NCBI GenBank assembly: GCA_032622095.1
Contig: CP136067.1
Coordinates: 59,871,899 to 59,935,898 of the forward strand
Direction: 5' to 3'
DNA: 64,000 bases
DNA from: Siphonodentalium dalli
Lineage: Eukaryota; Mollusca; Scaphopoda; Gadilida; Siphonodentaliidae
Part shown: positions 24,901 through 39,900 of the stretch, in pieces
Layout of the letters: the number at the start of each line of letters is the position of its first letter
Numbering within the stretch: the first letter of the stretch is position 1
Program-made: the position numbers and the translations under genes
Notes under the pieces: model-generated
The model's input: the letters and a program-made list of their open reading frames with translations, nothing else
Databases searched by the model: none
What the model was told of the DNA's origin: nothing

Positions 24901-27900
24901 ATGGAGCTGTTCGCGTTTCCCGTTCTAAAGTTACCCCTCTTTGTTTCTCTGAAAACAATATGTTTTTTGTCTGTCGGCGCATGTCCGCAGAGGAATGTCA
25001 ACCATGGGTTGTCGGACAGCAATGAAGTCTGGAATGGACGCATCAGGAGTGCTTTCAAAAATAATGTACAATGACATTGTATACATTTTCTGTAATCTTG
25101 GGTATGAAAGTAGTTCATCCTCGTATATTTCAAAACTGTGTTAAAATAATTCGGTTAATGGACTCGCGACAGATGCTCAAGACCTCGTCATTCGGGCTCG
25201 ACCTTCTATTTTCCCTATATGTCTAGTCTCTCGTCATTTAAATATGACTTATTTATTTACTTTGGTATTGATGTACTTCGTGTTGCTCGTTTAACACGAT
25301 CAGGTCAAGGCAAACTACTTTAATCTGTGCTACGTTTTGGGCAATTATCAAACTCGATGTTAACAGCACAGGCTATGAAAATACCAGAACACCACTCTCC
25401 CGTACCCAACGTACCTGGGGGCAGTAAGGGAATAATAATGAAAATGAATTGATCATTTAATGTGTCTTTGGCAATAAAACATAGTTCGCCCACGGGCTTT
25501 GAAGTTCACTATCACACGCATCGTGAAAGAATTTATTTATCGAAAAGTACAATTAGTAAGGTTGCGTCGATACAGCTGGGATGGGTTTTCATTATTTTAA
25601 AGTGCAAAATTGAAATAATTATGCCTGGTACACAAAGTTGACGGCAAAGGTCTCTAACCCCAACATCATAACAACCTGCATGTCTAGTCCTTGACATAAA
25701 ATCATCAGCGTGCGAGTACGGCGAGTAGCATGATCCGTGGCCAGATTACTCATTCCAATGACCTCAGATTACTCATACTAATGCCCTCAGATGGTACGTG
25801 CGGGAAGATTGTTTTTATAATTTTGATATTCATATAAACAATTACACGATATACTTTATTATCAATATTAAAAGGGGACATATATACTTGGCTTCTGAGT
25901 ATATCAAACGGTTTATAAGAAGCAATTGTTTTAAGAACTCTTTTAAATTATTATTAAACAAATTGATAGCAATACATGTCCCTCCCTTATATAGATATTA
26001 CTCTTCGTAACTAACAAATATATAATGTGACATGGCGACACCATGCAACCACAGGTCCCCAGAACAAAAATTGACACCACCGCCAATAATACTTAATTCT
26101 ATAGGATTAAGTATTATTGGAGGTGGGGTCAATTTTTGTTCTGGGGACCTGTGCATGCAATGCCTCTGAAATGGACCGTCAGTTTCAAAACCCGCATGAT
26201 TGCCTTTTAGAAAACCCGCCCGATATAGTTCGATCCAATTTATTTTGGTAGGCGGGATTCGTGCCATTTTCAGTCGGTGCGCGGGATTCACACCCCGTTT
26301 TAAGTGCATGGTATACGAGGTTCAAGGAAAAACAGGCTGTGGACGACTTTGATGGCGACAAAGGGTTAAATCTGATGGCTAGAATGGGATTGTCACCACA
26401 GCATGTACAGGAAAATAGATTAATATGTTGCCATCAGGACTTTCTCGAAACTGCAAGGCGGAGTTAAGTCCCTTCCCTATGGCCACGGTCTGACATAACG
26501 TACATTTTTGCCCCCGAATTTTTTTTCGGGGGACTATTAAAATAGCCGGTGCCCGTGCGTCCGTGCGTGCGTGCGTCCGGAAACGGTTTCCGGATGATAA
26601 CTTTAGTTTCGGTTATTAGATCACAGGTGAGTTTATCAGACCAAAATACAGGTCAAGTTCGAATATGGGTTTGCTCCGCCCATTTTTGCGAGAGTTATGG
26701 CCCTTTTTTACTTAGAATCTTGTAATTCTCTGGTTTCCGGTGATAACTTCAGTTTGTGAGACCATATCTGAACCAAATTTGGTATGTGAGTTGATCAGCC
26801 CAATATACAGGTCAAGTTCGAATATGGGTTTGCTCCGCCCATTTTTGCGAGAGTTGTGGCCCTTTTTCGACTTAGAATCCTGTCAATTTCTGGTTTCCGG
26901 ATGATAACTTCAGTTTGTGTGATCATATCTGAACCAAATTTGGAATGTACATTCATCAGCTCGAAATACAGGTCAGGTTCGAATTTTCAAATGAATATGG
27001 ACAGCTCGGTTTCTCGGAATAATATACAGAATCAATTGTATAACCGAGCAAAGTCTTAATACAAAATACAAGATTTCCACACATTCTGCGTACGTGATGA
27101 CAGTGGTCATGCCAGTGTAGTACAGCTTGGACTGTTTGTCTCTTAAGCTGGTATTATACAGTTAATACGGGGGCAAACCCAGAGTTTTTGTTAATGCTCG
27201 TCTTTTCTCTGAGCGGATTCTGGTAGTTTAGAATGAATTTTATGTGTGAAGATTCAGCCGTCTGCAGCCTTGATGAATTTTAGATATCTAGGTAAATAAA
27301 TATGGTGGTCAACATGGCCGAAATTACCACAAGGAGAGGCCGCCAGACCCATTGCGGGTGCCGCTATACGATTTGATGAAGCATTCACCCAAGCACTCTA
27401 TGAGAAGGAAACAATGGAAATCCAACCACTTTCTGTTTAATACTGATTCGACGAGGAATTCAGTGGTGCCGACCGATTTTTGATAAAAAAAAAGAAGCGT
27501 CCCAAATTCCATGTTTAAGGGCCTAAACCCCAATATTACTGCAACCGACAAGCAACTCAACTGCTCGTTTTAAGATTTATGACGAAACAAATCGCTGAGA
27601 AACTGATTTTTTTTTTTTTTTTTTCAAATGTGTCATCTAACTTCGCATAGTGATAGGACGTCTGCTCCATATTAGTCAGCCTGACAACTGGGCTCTTTAT
27701 GGAAATCCAACCAATTTCTGTTTGATACTGATTCCACGAGGAATTCAGTGGTGCCGACCCATTTTTTTTTAAAGCGGCCCAAATTCCATGTTTAAGGGCC
27801 TGAACCCCAATTTATGATATTTTCTATAGCAGTAGAGGGCGAGATTGACACTCAAGGAGCTCTTGACCCCGAAAATCCAAAATGGCCGACTTCAAAATTA

Positions 27901-30900
27901 GCAAAACTTTAGCAAAGGCAAGAATAATTAAAATAGTGAAACGTATAGAATTTGTTTTCATCTTTAAAGTATCAGCACCATTGTGGTTCCACTAATGCGT
28001 GCTCAACAAGGTTTTGGACGGAATGTATTATCGTAGAATGAACAACTCACATTTACTCAATAACCAAGATGTTGACGAAATCATAAATTTTAGGGTAATT
28101 GATACCACTGCTGCAAACAAGGGTAGCTAATGATATGATATGAATAAGTACATGTATTTATGAGTAGTTCATCCTTTTTATATCGATTTATATGATATGG
28201 CTGCCAAAATGGCTATAGATGGGATGACCTATATCACATTTATATTATTGTAAATGAGTGCAATATGACATGTCATTTAACTAGCTAACAGGAGAACAGT
28301 ATGTCTTTTATGGTATTCTAATGTTGAGTGGCGTTTTAGTTTGAAATTTGTTTTAATAAGTAACGGTTATAGAGCACAGTTCTCTGCCAGAATCAATTGA
28401 GTCGAAGACGATATTTATTCTGATAAAGAACTATTCGCAGAACTATTCGCACACTCTGACCAACTTAGAGCACAATTGACTGCACACAACTGGATTAGAT
28501 GGAAATCGCTGCTGAACGTGTGTTGACCCCGACACACAGCATATGCGCTTGTCGACTTCGAACATGCCATTACCAAAAATCAGGGAACGAATGTGCTCAA
28601 ATCAACAGAAATGTACAGATTGGACATGGTTTTCAAAATTTTCTTTCAACATTTTAACAGCTGATCTGATTTATTAAAGTGACCAAGTTATGGAACATGC
28701 TAAACATTTTACTAAATGGAAGGACCAACTGTTTGCTTCGTGCAGCAACCACATGTTGCGATCTTAAATTGGGTATTGCATCTGTGCGTAGTAAAACATG
28801 TTGTAATCAAATGCGGGATTACCATATATACCAGTATATATCTATATTTCAGAAGTAATCAATTCTTTCAAAAAGACTATGACAACTCATCTCACAAAAA
28901 GATTTAAGAAATGATGGAATCATCACTATCCAATCAATAGTAGAACGACTGAATGAGCCTTTGTCAGTCCCACATTAATTTTGATTGGCCATATAGTTGC
29001 AACACTTGCAGGTTGAAGAAGCCTATTAAGTCGTGATATAAGGGATAAGTATACAGTAGAATTCATGCACGGCAATCATAATTATGTATTACGTTGTGCA
29101 CTGGTCAGAAAGAATGTATACACAACCGACCTCAAGCCATTAACTCGTTCAATCGCACACCATGATTTTGACATGAAGATATTGAATTATTTCAGCCAAA
29201 CCTTGGCTGTTTATTTCACAGTTGTTTCTGGGATGATCTGTGTGTCGACTGAGAACACATGGAGGATTTGAGTAAATGTTAGCCCAAACTACATTTCGAA
29301 GTAACGAGGGCTTTGTTGTTTATTTCGAGGAATAATACCGCATCAGATGAATTCAGCCCAAATATATTGACAGGTGTCGAGGGTCTAACTCTATACTGAG
29401 CAATAAAAAAGTAATATAATAAATACCGAGTATATTTAATTTAACGCCAATGGGTCGTTTCTGTGCGTTTAAGAGTGTATTTATGCCTAAAGCAAAGTGA
29501 AATAACGATCTTAAAATGAATTGGCCGGTATATTTTATTAGTTATCAGGGTTACCAGGGTCGTAGTTGCATAAATTACAATATATCTTATTTTTATGCTA
29601 AGATAATTGCGTGGTTATTTGTTATAGCTTGATCGGTATTGAGGTTAACACAAATCCCATATATGGAAATTCCAAATATGGAAAGTGACTTGCGCATGCG
29701 CAAAACAGATACAATGGTCTTAATAAAAACGAAGCAATAAACGATTGATAACAACAAATACCGACCCAGTTAAATAACGACATTAGATGGCGGTGTATTG
29801 CGTCTTTAAGAGTGTGTTGATGTATATATCATGTGATTAACTAATTAAAAATTATTTCGCCTACATATTTCGATAATTATCAGGTCCGCAGTTCGATCAT
29901 GAAACAATATTTCTGACTTTTATGTTAAGATTATTGCTTGGTATTTGTTTCAAATCAGATAGCTGCATCTCGGTAATCTTGATCGCCTTGAGCAGATATA
30001 TTTATAGCGTCGGTTCTGCGAACGAAGCGAAGAAATGTTGTCAAATTCCACGTCTAAATACGCGTCTTATTCTCACTTATACCGTGTTTATATCAGTTTT
30101 ATTCTATGTGTTGTTGTGTATTGTATTACTTTGATCAAGGTTGCGCTTTTGTTATTCTCACAAAAGGTAAATTTGATGCCTGTTTGATGCGTGTTTACAT
30201 TTCACAATTGCGTCTGCCATGTAGAGTCTGCGACGGAATTCCACATGTCCGAGCGCCATTGATTCCTTAATTACGAGACTAATTTATCGAATGAGGTCAA
30301 ATTTTCGCATATAACAAGACTCGTATGTTATGCTGCACCATTCTGACGAGTGCCGACTTTCATTTCGCATTATTTTCGTTTTTATCGAAAAATAATCGTT
30401 CCTCTATGAGACTATGGAGATTCACATGTAAATTTTTTCAACCAAAAAAAAATCATTGTTTTGCCAATTTCAAGCTAGTTTATAGCATGGTCGTGGCATA
30501 ATTTGGCATAGCGAGTGACGCTAGACGTTCCTTGAGTGTGTACAACAAATTTTGGTCCCAACGAAGCAGGCTAAAATCCTGAAATTTGTCAATTTTACTT
30601 TGCGTGTGAAGAAAATATTCATTTAAACTTCCAAAATTGGTTGAAATATGCTCAACAACATTCAGTTGAATGGTGACATTATTTATAGTCACCGACTAAC
30701 TTCCACGATGAATCAAATTTGTTTTTATTGGTGACAATTATGTCGCGAGAGATAAAAATGTAAAAAAAATTAAGAAAATGTTAAATTTTAGCTCATTTTA
30801 AGACTTTAATTGCTTGGTAATTATTGATATTGCAGTTTCCTTATATGGCAACTCCTTATTTGGAAGTTTCTTGCCCATGCGCAGAAATGATAGAATTCCA

Positions 30901-33900
30901 TGAAGACGTCGCCATTTTTTTTATTAGTCCAGGCAGAGAAATTTTTGTTTCATTTATTTCATTTATGATGGCGATGTTATTTGATCAATAATAGTCAATT
31001 TTGTGTTGATAACACGATGGTAAGATCAGTTCTGCAAATATCCACCGCACCTGCGAAGTTGATTTGTATAATCGCAGATTTCAATGATCCTTTGTTCTTG
31101 TACTAATAATAATACTATTACGCGTTGGGCGGATCTACTGGTTATCCGTAACTTTTTGATTATCTCCCCTGATCTCGTTAGGTGATCACATGACCCAATA
31201 CAAATGGCAGCTACCATGAAAATTCGAAGGTTCATCGTTTGCGATACAAAACATAACTAAAATGGCAATTTTATTGGAGGAAAAATATAATTTATTTCAG
31301 AATGCAATGTAAACCTCACCGCGAGGATATGCAATATATAAAAGTGTTTATGGGTGGCTAAATCAAGCAGATGTCACCATTATTGTTGCATGCATTGTCT
31401 CTGTTTAGTTTTTTGCCTTCTGGAAGTTCTGCCAAGTTCTGGCAGTTCTGTAACTCAGTGTACTTTAAAACCTGATATGTTTGCTCTGCTTCTTGTTGTA
31501 CTCCAAATTGTACTCCTGATATGTTTGCTCTGCTTCTTTCCATGGTGGCTAATAGAGAAGCAGGATACCAACATTAGATTATCAATATTAATCAGATAAT
31601 AGCAGCCGAAAGACTGTCAATTACCTTAAGGTATTTGGCTACTGCCACTACTGGTACGTACTTCTCGTAGATCAGTGTTAATTATCTTCGTCAATGATGT
31701 CATGTCACGCTTGTTAATAATTCATTTGTTCGGAAATACTTATTGGGGGTCGAAACGTATAAAATTGAACTACCACCACTTCCAAAAACAACACCGATAA
31801 ACAATAACGCTCTTTTCTGTGCCATGCAATGGAAATGGCTATTTATTGTCCTGATATCAGTGATATAAATGAATGCCTAAAATTAGTATTATCCTGAAAT
31901 AAATTTATGCCACTTTGGCGAACATGGGAACCACGGTACAATTTATGCCATTTAGGCACACTTCAGAGTGAAATCAGGGCTTATATTTCGGCGAGAATCC
32001 AAATCTAGATTCTCGTAAATATTCTCGCAAATTACCCTGGATTCTCGTGAAAAAGTATATATGGATTCTCGCAAAATCAGATGAAATATATGCCCTGGAA
32101 ATATAGCAAATCGTTTAATGCTTTAGAATTTTTGTTTTCGGAGATTTATATATATGCTTAAAGACATATTATGGACTTGTTATGGACTTTTTCGGGTGCG
32201 AGAAATTGATAAGTTAGTGTTCAGGCACTTTGCCAACCTGGGGAATGTTATCATTCTACTAACATCACTGAAAATTTTCAAAAAAATCTACCACACCACT
32301 TCATAGAGAACATCGTCTGAACTACTCCAAATTGTAAATATTTACATCTCGATTCGGGGCGCAACTATCGGCTATAATTAAACAAAAATGATTTCGCCAT
32401 CGAGAGTCATTGCATTTAACTAATATATAAGAATGACGTTGTGTATCATCCATTTGGATTAATATTCGTAACAAATAACTACTATGAGAAAGATTATTCT
32501 TAATTTCTATTAGATCACTCTGCCCGGTGTCTGCCGGAGTGTTTCACATCACTTTAATCAAGGAAGACTGTTCAGAAAAACTGCATTTCAAGAAATCGTT
32601 TAATGCTTTAGAATTTTTGTTTTCGGAGATTTATATATATGCTTAAAGACATATTATGGACTTGTTATGGACTTTTTCGGGTGCGAGAAATTGATAAGTT
32701 AGTGCTCAGGCACTTTGCCAACCTGGGGAATGTTATCATTCTACTAACATCACTGAAAATTTCCAAAAAAATCTACCACACCACTTCATAGAGAACATCG
32801 TCTGAACTACTCCAAATTGTAAATATTTACATCTCGATTCGGGGCGCAACTATCGGCTATAATTAAACAAAAATGATTTCGCCATCGAGAGTCATTGCAT
32901 TTAACTAATATATAAGAATGACGTTGTGTATCATCCATTTGGATTAATATTCGTAACAAATAACTACTATGAGAAAGATTATTCTTAATTTCTATTAGAT
33001 CACTCTGCCCGGTGTCTGCCGGAGTGTTTCACATCACTTTAATCAAGGAAGACTGTTAAAAAAAACTGCATTTCAAGAAATCGTTTAATGCTTTAGAATT
33101 TTTGTTTTCGGAGATTTATATATATGCTTAAAGACATATTATGGACTTGTTATGGACTTTTTCGGGTGCGAGAAATTGATAAGTTAGTGCTCAGGCACTT
33201 TGCCAACCTGGGGAATGTTATCATTCTACTAACATCACTGAAAATTTCCAAAAAAATCTACCACACCACTTCATAGAGAACATCGTCTGAACTACTCCAA
33301 ATTGTAAATATTTACATCTCGATTCGGGGCGCAACTATAGGCTATAATTAAACAAAAATGATTTCGCCATCGAGAGTCATTGCATTTAACTAATATATAA
33401 GAATGACGTTGTGTATAATCCATTTGGATTAATATTCGTAACAAATAACTACTTTGAGAAAGATTATCCTTAATTTCTATTTGATCACTCTGCCCGGTGT
33501 CTGCCGGAGTGTTTCACATCACTTTAATCAAGGAAGACTGTTCAGAAAAACTGCATTTCAAGATCACCAAACAACTTTCCTTTTTAGGGCAACCACATCT
33601 TTCCAAAGATGTACTTCTTCCATTTTGTTATCAAAGACCGAAAAATGTCGTTAAACTAGAGATCCAAATACCCACTAAGGGCCCCTATATCTTTAAAATA
33701 TAAAGACCGAAAAATGTCGTTAAACTAGATATCCAAATACCCCCTATATCTTGAGATATTATAAAGACCGAAAAATGTCATTAAACTATTAAAGACCGAA
33801 AAATGTCGTTAAACTACAAAGACCGAAAAATGTCGTTAAACTAGAGATCCAAACATCCCCATCCCCTATTTTTTTTTACAATAAAGAACGAAATATGTCG

Positions 33901-36900
33901 TTACACCATTAATACATAATTTGTGTTTATGAAAGTCTGGCACCCATTAGCAGTTTGTTTTCAGTACATTTTAATATTCATTGGAACGTAAACAATTATT
34001 CGCTGACAGAAATCATGTTAATATCGCCTTTCGTTACTGGTTTCCTCGACTCAAATATTTCTCACTGCTCAATACTTATAATTAAAAAAAATGTTCTGTG
34101 TTTTGTGTCACTTCTTAATAGCATTATGTATTCTGCTATTGAAAAGAAAAAAGTTGCAGTATACCTTAAAGGTACGGAGGCCTTGGTGGGTATCCTGTGA
34201 ACATATTTCCACCTGTCAAAAACCGCTACAAACGAAAATAATATTCAAATATAGACATACTTTGTTAATATTCAAATGAGAAATATCTCATAAAGAGTAT
34301 GTTATTGTCGTAAATTTGACGATTGTTATGTAAACAAAGCATAAAAAGTTACTTTCTTGGTGTTTCTTTATATTATGATGGTAAACATAAAGAGCGTTCT
34401 TTGTTGCTCAATTCCTTATTTGGAAATAATAAAGAGCGTTTATACCATTTGTGTGTGATTAGACAGTAGCGTTGTGCTGCCTTCTATAACACAATCAGAC
34501 TCTTGTTTAGGTAAAATTTAGTAGGTCTTTATGTAAGCATGATGTTTACGCGATAGGGATCATATATTTGAACCAAAATGTATGCGTTTTAATATTTTTC
34601 TGTTTACGGTGTTTGGAACAAATATGAATATTTTCGACAACTAAGCCCCCTCGTCCCTTTAATATAATTAATATAACATCCCTCATCCAATAATCTCCAA
34701 ATTGCATATCTAATTTCAATCCTAGTTACACGTCACACCGCCCCTCATCATTTGCCAATTGTACACCCTTTTTTTTGCTGCTGCTACAACTGCTCAATTT
34801 CTTAAAAAAATATTGAAAAAATAGTCCTCCCGCCCGCCGACATTTACCACTGATTTTTTTGTTGATCATCGGTCCGCACCAAAATTGAGCACGCGTCCCT
34901 ATATTAATATACCTATTTAAACCGAGTATACACGGTGGTGTAATAGATCAACCGTTAATTTAACCGTTTAGGTAGCATATTTCCACGTATACGTTATCAC
35001 GACAAATCCCTGCTGATCTGTTATTAATGAACCAAACAATTAACATGTCAACACACTCTGGCCCGCCAATGCTACAGTGTATAAACGTAACGGGACAAAT
35101 ATGCACATTATATTGGCAGCTAACGAGAACATTCATCACCAGCAATCTGCTCACCCCTTTCAGCCGATACGATAGAAACTAAACGATTTCTTACTTCTAA
35201 TTACCCGTACTTAATTACACTAATTGCGTGTTAATAAAGTACGACCCCATTACCCCTAAAGGTGAAACATGGGATTTAGAACATTAATATTCACTCTTAC
35301 ATAGTTCCACATTCAAGGTTCGTCTTGTGTAATCGTATGTCAGTTGTAACGTTGTGAAACTGCAACCGAACTGAATTATTCTATGCTAAATAGTTCATGG
35401 CTGACCTGATGCATGCATCTTAGTTTTCTTGTCCAGATTTGTCGATGTAAAAAGTTCAGAATAACACTTTTCCTCAAGCGGCCGACAAATACAATGCAAC
35501 ACTGCACGTCAGCGGCGACGAAACGAAAGCAATGTACGGTATACTGAAACGAACTCGAAAACTGAGGTTACTTTTAGCTATCTTATTCAAGTTATTCGAT
35601 GCTATGGTTATGACTATTATGTTATATGGAAGTGAAGTTTGGTGCTTTGGAAAAGTTCAAATCCTCGAGACGCTCCATTTGAAATTTTGTAAAATAGTTA
35701 CCTCAATGAAATCTAGTACGCCTAACTACATGGTTTATGCTGAACTTGGTAGATATCCTATATTGATTGAAATAAAATACAGGACACTAGCATACTGGTC
35801 CAAGCTATAGTTTCACACGAAGGATCGGAGCTAGCCAAGAATATATTTCTTTTACTTAGATATATAAATAAGAGGGATACAAACATGCAAAATAAGATGA
35901 ATTGGGTATGTTTTGTAGAAGGAATTCTACATGACCTACACATGGAACATGTGTGGACAAACCAATCAGCGCTGAGCAAAGCAGAGTTGAGAAACATAAA
36001 ATCGCTACTGATTAAGCAGTATGAGCGCAACCTCTTTGACAACCTGAATGCTTCTACTTCATCGCGTGCCATATTTTACAGAGCCATAAAGCAGTCCATG
36101 AAAATGAGTATCTATACTTAGTTTATTTGCCATCTCATTTGTCTAACTACCTATTAAAAACTAGAACATCTGATCATAAATAGATGGACAAAAGAAACCG
36201 CAAATTCCGCAGACAATTTAATGTGTGTTTTATGTGAAAACAGCCCTTGCGACGAATATCACTTTATGATCCTATGTCAAAAGTTACAAGATTTACGCGA
36301 AATCCACATTCCCAAATATTACTGGGAGAACCCTAACAGAAATAAATTTCATCGTTTGCTCTCAATTGAATATTTGAGCCTTCTTAAAAAAGTTAGCATA
36401 TTTATAAAACTATCTTTAATAAGGATACCACGTTAATGTAAATTGCATCATGGATTACAATATAATTCTTTGTGTATGTATTTGTATTGTTATGACTTAT
36501 ATGTTATGGGTGCCTTGTGTATAGTATGTATATATGTTATTGCATGTTCCAACTTAACTGTTGGTTTTGCTAATAAACAATCAAACAATCAACAATCAAT
36601 CGAAAGCGTGATTTTTCGCCCGGCACGTGATAAAATAGAGAGGAGGGTAATAGTGTAAATTTATATATTGCATGGTTTCAAGGTTAATACGAGGAATTAT
36701 CAATCCGATGAAGTTGATATTCACCGAGGCGAGGGTGAAGGCGAGGTGAATATTAACTTCTTCGGGTTGATAATTCCTCGCATCAACCGTGAACCAATGT
36801 ACAGCTGTTTTACTATATGATCTCGTGATTCTATAAAATAACAAAGAAATATTGTGCTACAATTTTAAATTCGTTAAGTTCGTTGATTATCCCTACCATA

Positions 36901-39900
36901 AATCCAACTGCTATGGTTCCATTCTCGTATTCCCCGCCCACCAATAACCAGCCTTGTTCTGCCCACGCCCAATGCGTGACAACTGGGTAAATGAATGCTA
37001 AAAGAAACAAAAGAAGAAACTCACAAAAGGATACCAGAGAATGGGTAAATTTGAGAGTGTGTAAATTGGGTAAGTGTCTAGTAAACATTTCCTTGCTAAA
37101 TGATTCTTCCATTCAGTTCTAGCATTATAGTCTATAAGGTATATCTATCCATCTTTAGGGATGTTCAGGAAATATAAGCAGACGGCATGCATAATTTTTA
37201 TGATTCCTATTCATCGGTGGAAAATGTTTAGATAATAAGTTCAACAAACTGCCTTGGTGTTCAACTTATTATCTGAAAATTTCTTAAAGGAACTACTCGT
37301 CAATACGGTGGCTGGATGAGGACATGGGAAATTTTATTTTTATCTCGTCTAAACGAGATAACTATCTCGTTTAAACGAGATAGCAGATGGGAAATTTTAT
37401 TTTTATCTCGTTTAAACGAGATAGCAGGTGGGAAATTTTATTTTTATCTCGTTTAAACGAGATAACTTGTCTTGTTTAAACGAGATAGCAGGTGGGAAAT
37501 TTTATTTTTATCTCGTTTAAACGAGATAACTTATCTCGTTTAAACGAGATAGTTATAATACAACAGTTACTAGTGGCCAGTCCCGACGGTTGCGCTCGTA
37601 TATAGGTGGTACCCAAACACCACCCCATCCCATCACCCATAGTACATTGTGCTCCGCAGGCGCTCGTATATGGGTAGTTACCCACCCACCACCACATCCC
37701 GCCACGCATATTATCTTATGCGCCGCAGGCACTCGTATATAGGTAGTTATCCACCCTTCACCCATAGTATATTGTGCGCCGCAGGTGCTCGTATATAGGT
37801 ATAGTTATCCACCCACCACCCCATCCCATCACCCATAGTATCCAATGCGCCGCAGGCGCTCGTATATAGGTTTGTACCCACCCACCATCCCATCCCATCA
37901 CGTCACCCATAGTGATGGGATGGGGTGGTGGGTGGGTAACTACCTATATACGAGCGCCTGCGGCGCATAAGATACTATGGGTGGCGGGATGGGGTGGTGG
38001 GTAAGTAACTACCTATATACGAGCGCCTGCGGCGCACAATATTCTATGGGTGATGGGATGGGGTGGTGTTTGGGTACCACCTATATACGAGCGCCTGCGG
38101 CGCATAAGATAATATGGGTGGTGGGATGGGGTGGTGGGTGGGTACTACCTATATACGAGCGCCTGCGGCGCATAAGATACTATGGGTGGCTGGATGGGGT
38201 GGTGGGTGGGTACAAGAAGTTCCCTATACATTCCCGGTGCAACCGTCTGGACTGGCCACTAGTAACTGTTGTATTATAACTATCTCGTTTAAAATTTCCC
38301 ACCTGCTATCTCGTTTAAACATGATAAGTTATGTCGTTTAAACGAGATAAAAATAAAATTTCCCATCACTTATCTCGTTTAAACGAGATAAGTTATCTCG
38401 TTTAAACGAGATAAAAATTTAATTTCCCACCTGCTATCTCGTTTAAACAAGATAAGTTATCTCGTTTAAACGAGATAAAAATAAAATTTCCCGCCTGCTA
38501 TCTCGTTTAAACAAGATAAGTTATCTCGTTTAAACGAGATAAAAATAAAATTTCCCACCTGCTATCTCGTTTAAACAAGATAAGTTATCTCGTTTAAACG
38601 AGATAAAAATAAAATTTCCCATGTCCTCATCCAGCCACCGTACGTCAATGAGTATTTTAGTAAATAAAGAGTTAATTTCAAACTTTGAGAAATTCCATTT
38701 GCACACCATATCACAACTTTACTTGAAACTTGTTGACTGCAAGTTCCCAACTTTATAAGAATAGTCAATTTGGTAAATAAAAAACCCAAACATCAAGCTA
38801 AAGCTGGGAAGTTGTAACATGGAAATCACAAAATGTACATTAAACGTTAATCAATGGTGATAACTTGAAATTATTTGTGGTTCATTTCCTATTTAGGAGG
38901 AAGAATGGGGCAACAGTGGTGAAACGCTGTTTCGTGTAATCATCACATGCCGGTTGTTAAAACATATTGCCGAACGACAACGGCAAATATCTGTTATGCT
39001 GTTTTGTTTTGTTTTTGGTTTTTGCTTTGTATTTAAATAGAGCTATCTACTTCTTTTGGCATATATAATTCATAACAATGTAAACAATGTAGGCACATCT
39101 AGGAGACAGTACTATACAACTTCTATACGTGTAAATAACAAGAGGGTAACAATTGAAGTCAGTGCACCATGCATGGTTCATAACTTTAGGCCGCTTGTAT
39201 TGATATTGTGTGAAGATGAAATAATACCAATAAGAATCCCATGTATTATTGTCGATTATATAGTTCTCGAGAGGACTCAAAATGACTCGACAGGACTGAA
39301 AAGGACTCGAAAGGACGCATTCATCCTCTCCGGTACTGTACTGTCCCTGCAAAAAGTTTATGTATTTACGCCTTTGTAACCGGGAAGCGTCAAGGAGGAA
39401 ATCGCGTTCTCTCATTGAAAACGTTTAGCAAGTAAGACGTTTTATTACGATTTTTGTTTTATAACTGATAAATAGAACTTGTGCCGTAGCTGCTTTTGAA
39501 TGCATGGAGTCAGAGTTTCTGGCATTACAAAAGGGTCTCTTGGGGGGGGGGGGGGGGCGAAGTCACACTTTTTATATTTGACTGAAATAAAAAAAATGTA
39601 GAAAAAGGAGTCGGGGAATAAGGAATAAGGAAAAAGAAACGGAAGTCACCTACTTCCAGAACTGATGTAGGTTATTAACATACCGGTGATGAAGAAACAA
39701 TAGATGACGTAAGCGAAGAATTCGCATCGTTCAGCCACTGCTCCACTGACGATGGTCGACGCTGTTGCAGCGAACACATACTGGAAGAAAAAGTGAGCGA
39801 ACTGCTCCGGGGGTAGGTACGCCGAGGCAAAGAATTCGTACCCAATAAATTGGTTCCCTTCGCCGTATGCGAATGAATAGCCGACCAACCAATACGAAAT

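Noticed and set aside
24822-25133. Opposing 103- and 73-residue frames
   Set aside because: They overlap on both strands with no recognisable domain.
26261-26467. 68-residue frame ([16 protein letters not shown]...)
   Set aside because: Looks faintly protein-like but has no recognised motif, no upstream exon and lies beside a hairpin element; not called.
26800-26985. tRNA-like B-box phrase (ggttcgaatt) in the 160 bp repeats
   Set aside because: No A box at the right distance and no cloverleaf; no tRNA gene was found anywhere in the window.
37335-38606. Regularly spaced palindromic repeats resembling a CRISPR array
   Set aside because: The host is eukaryotic, the spacers are themselves repeated, and the array is mirrored around a centre.
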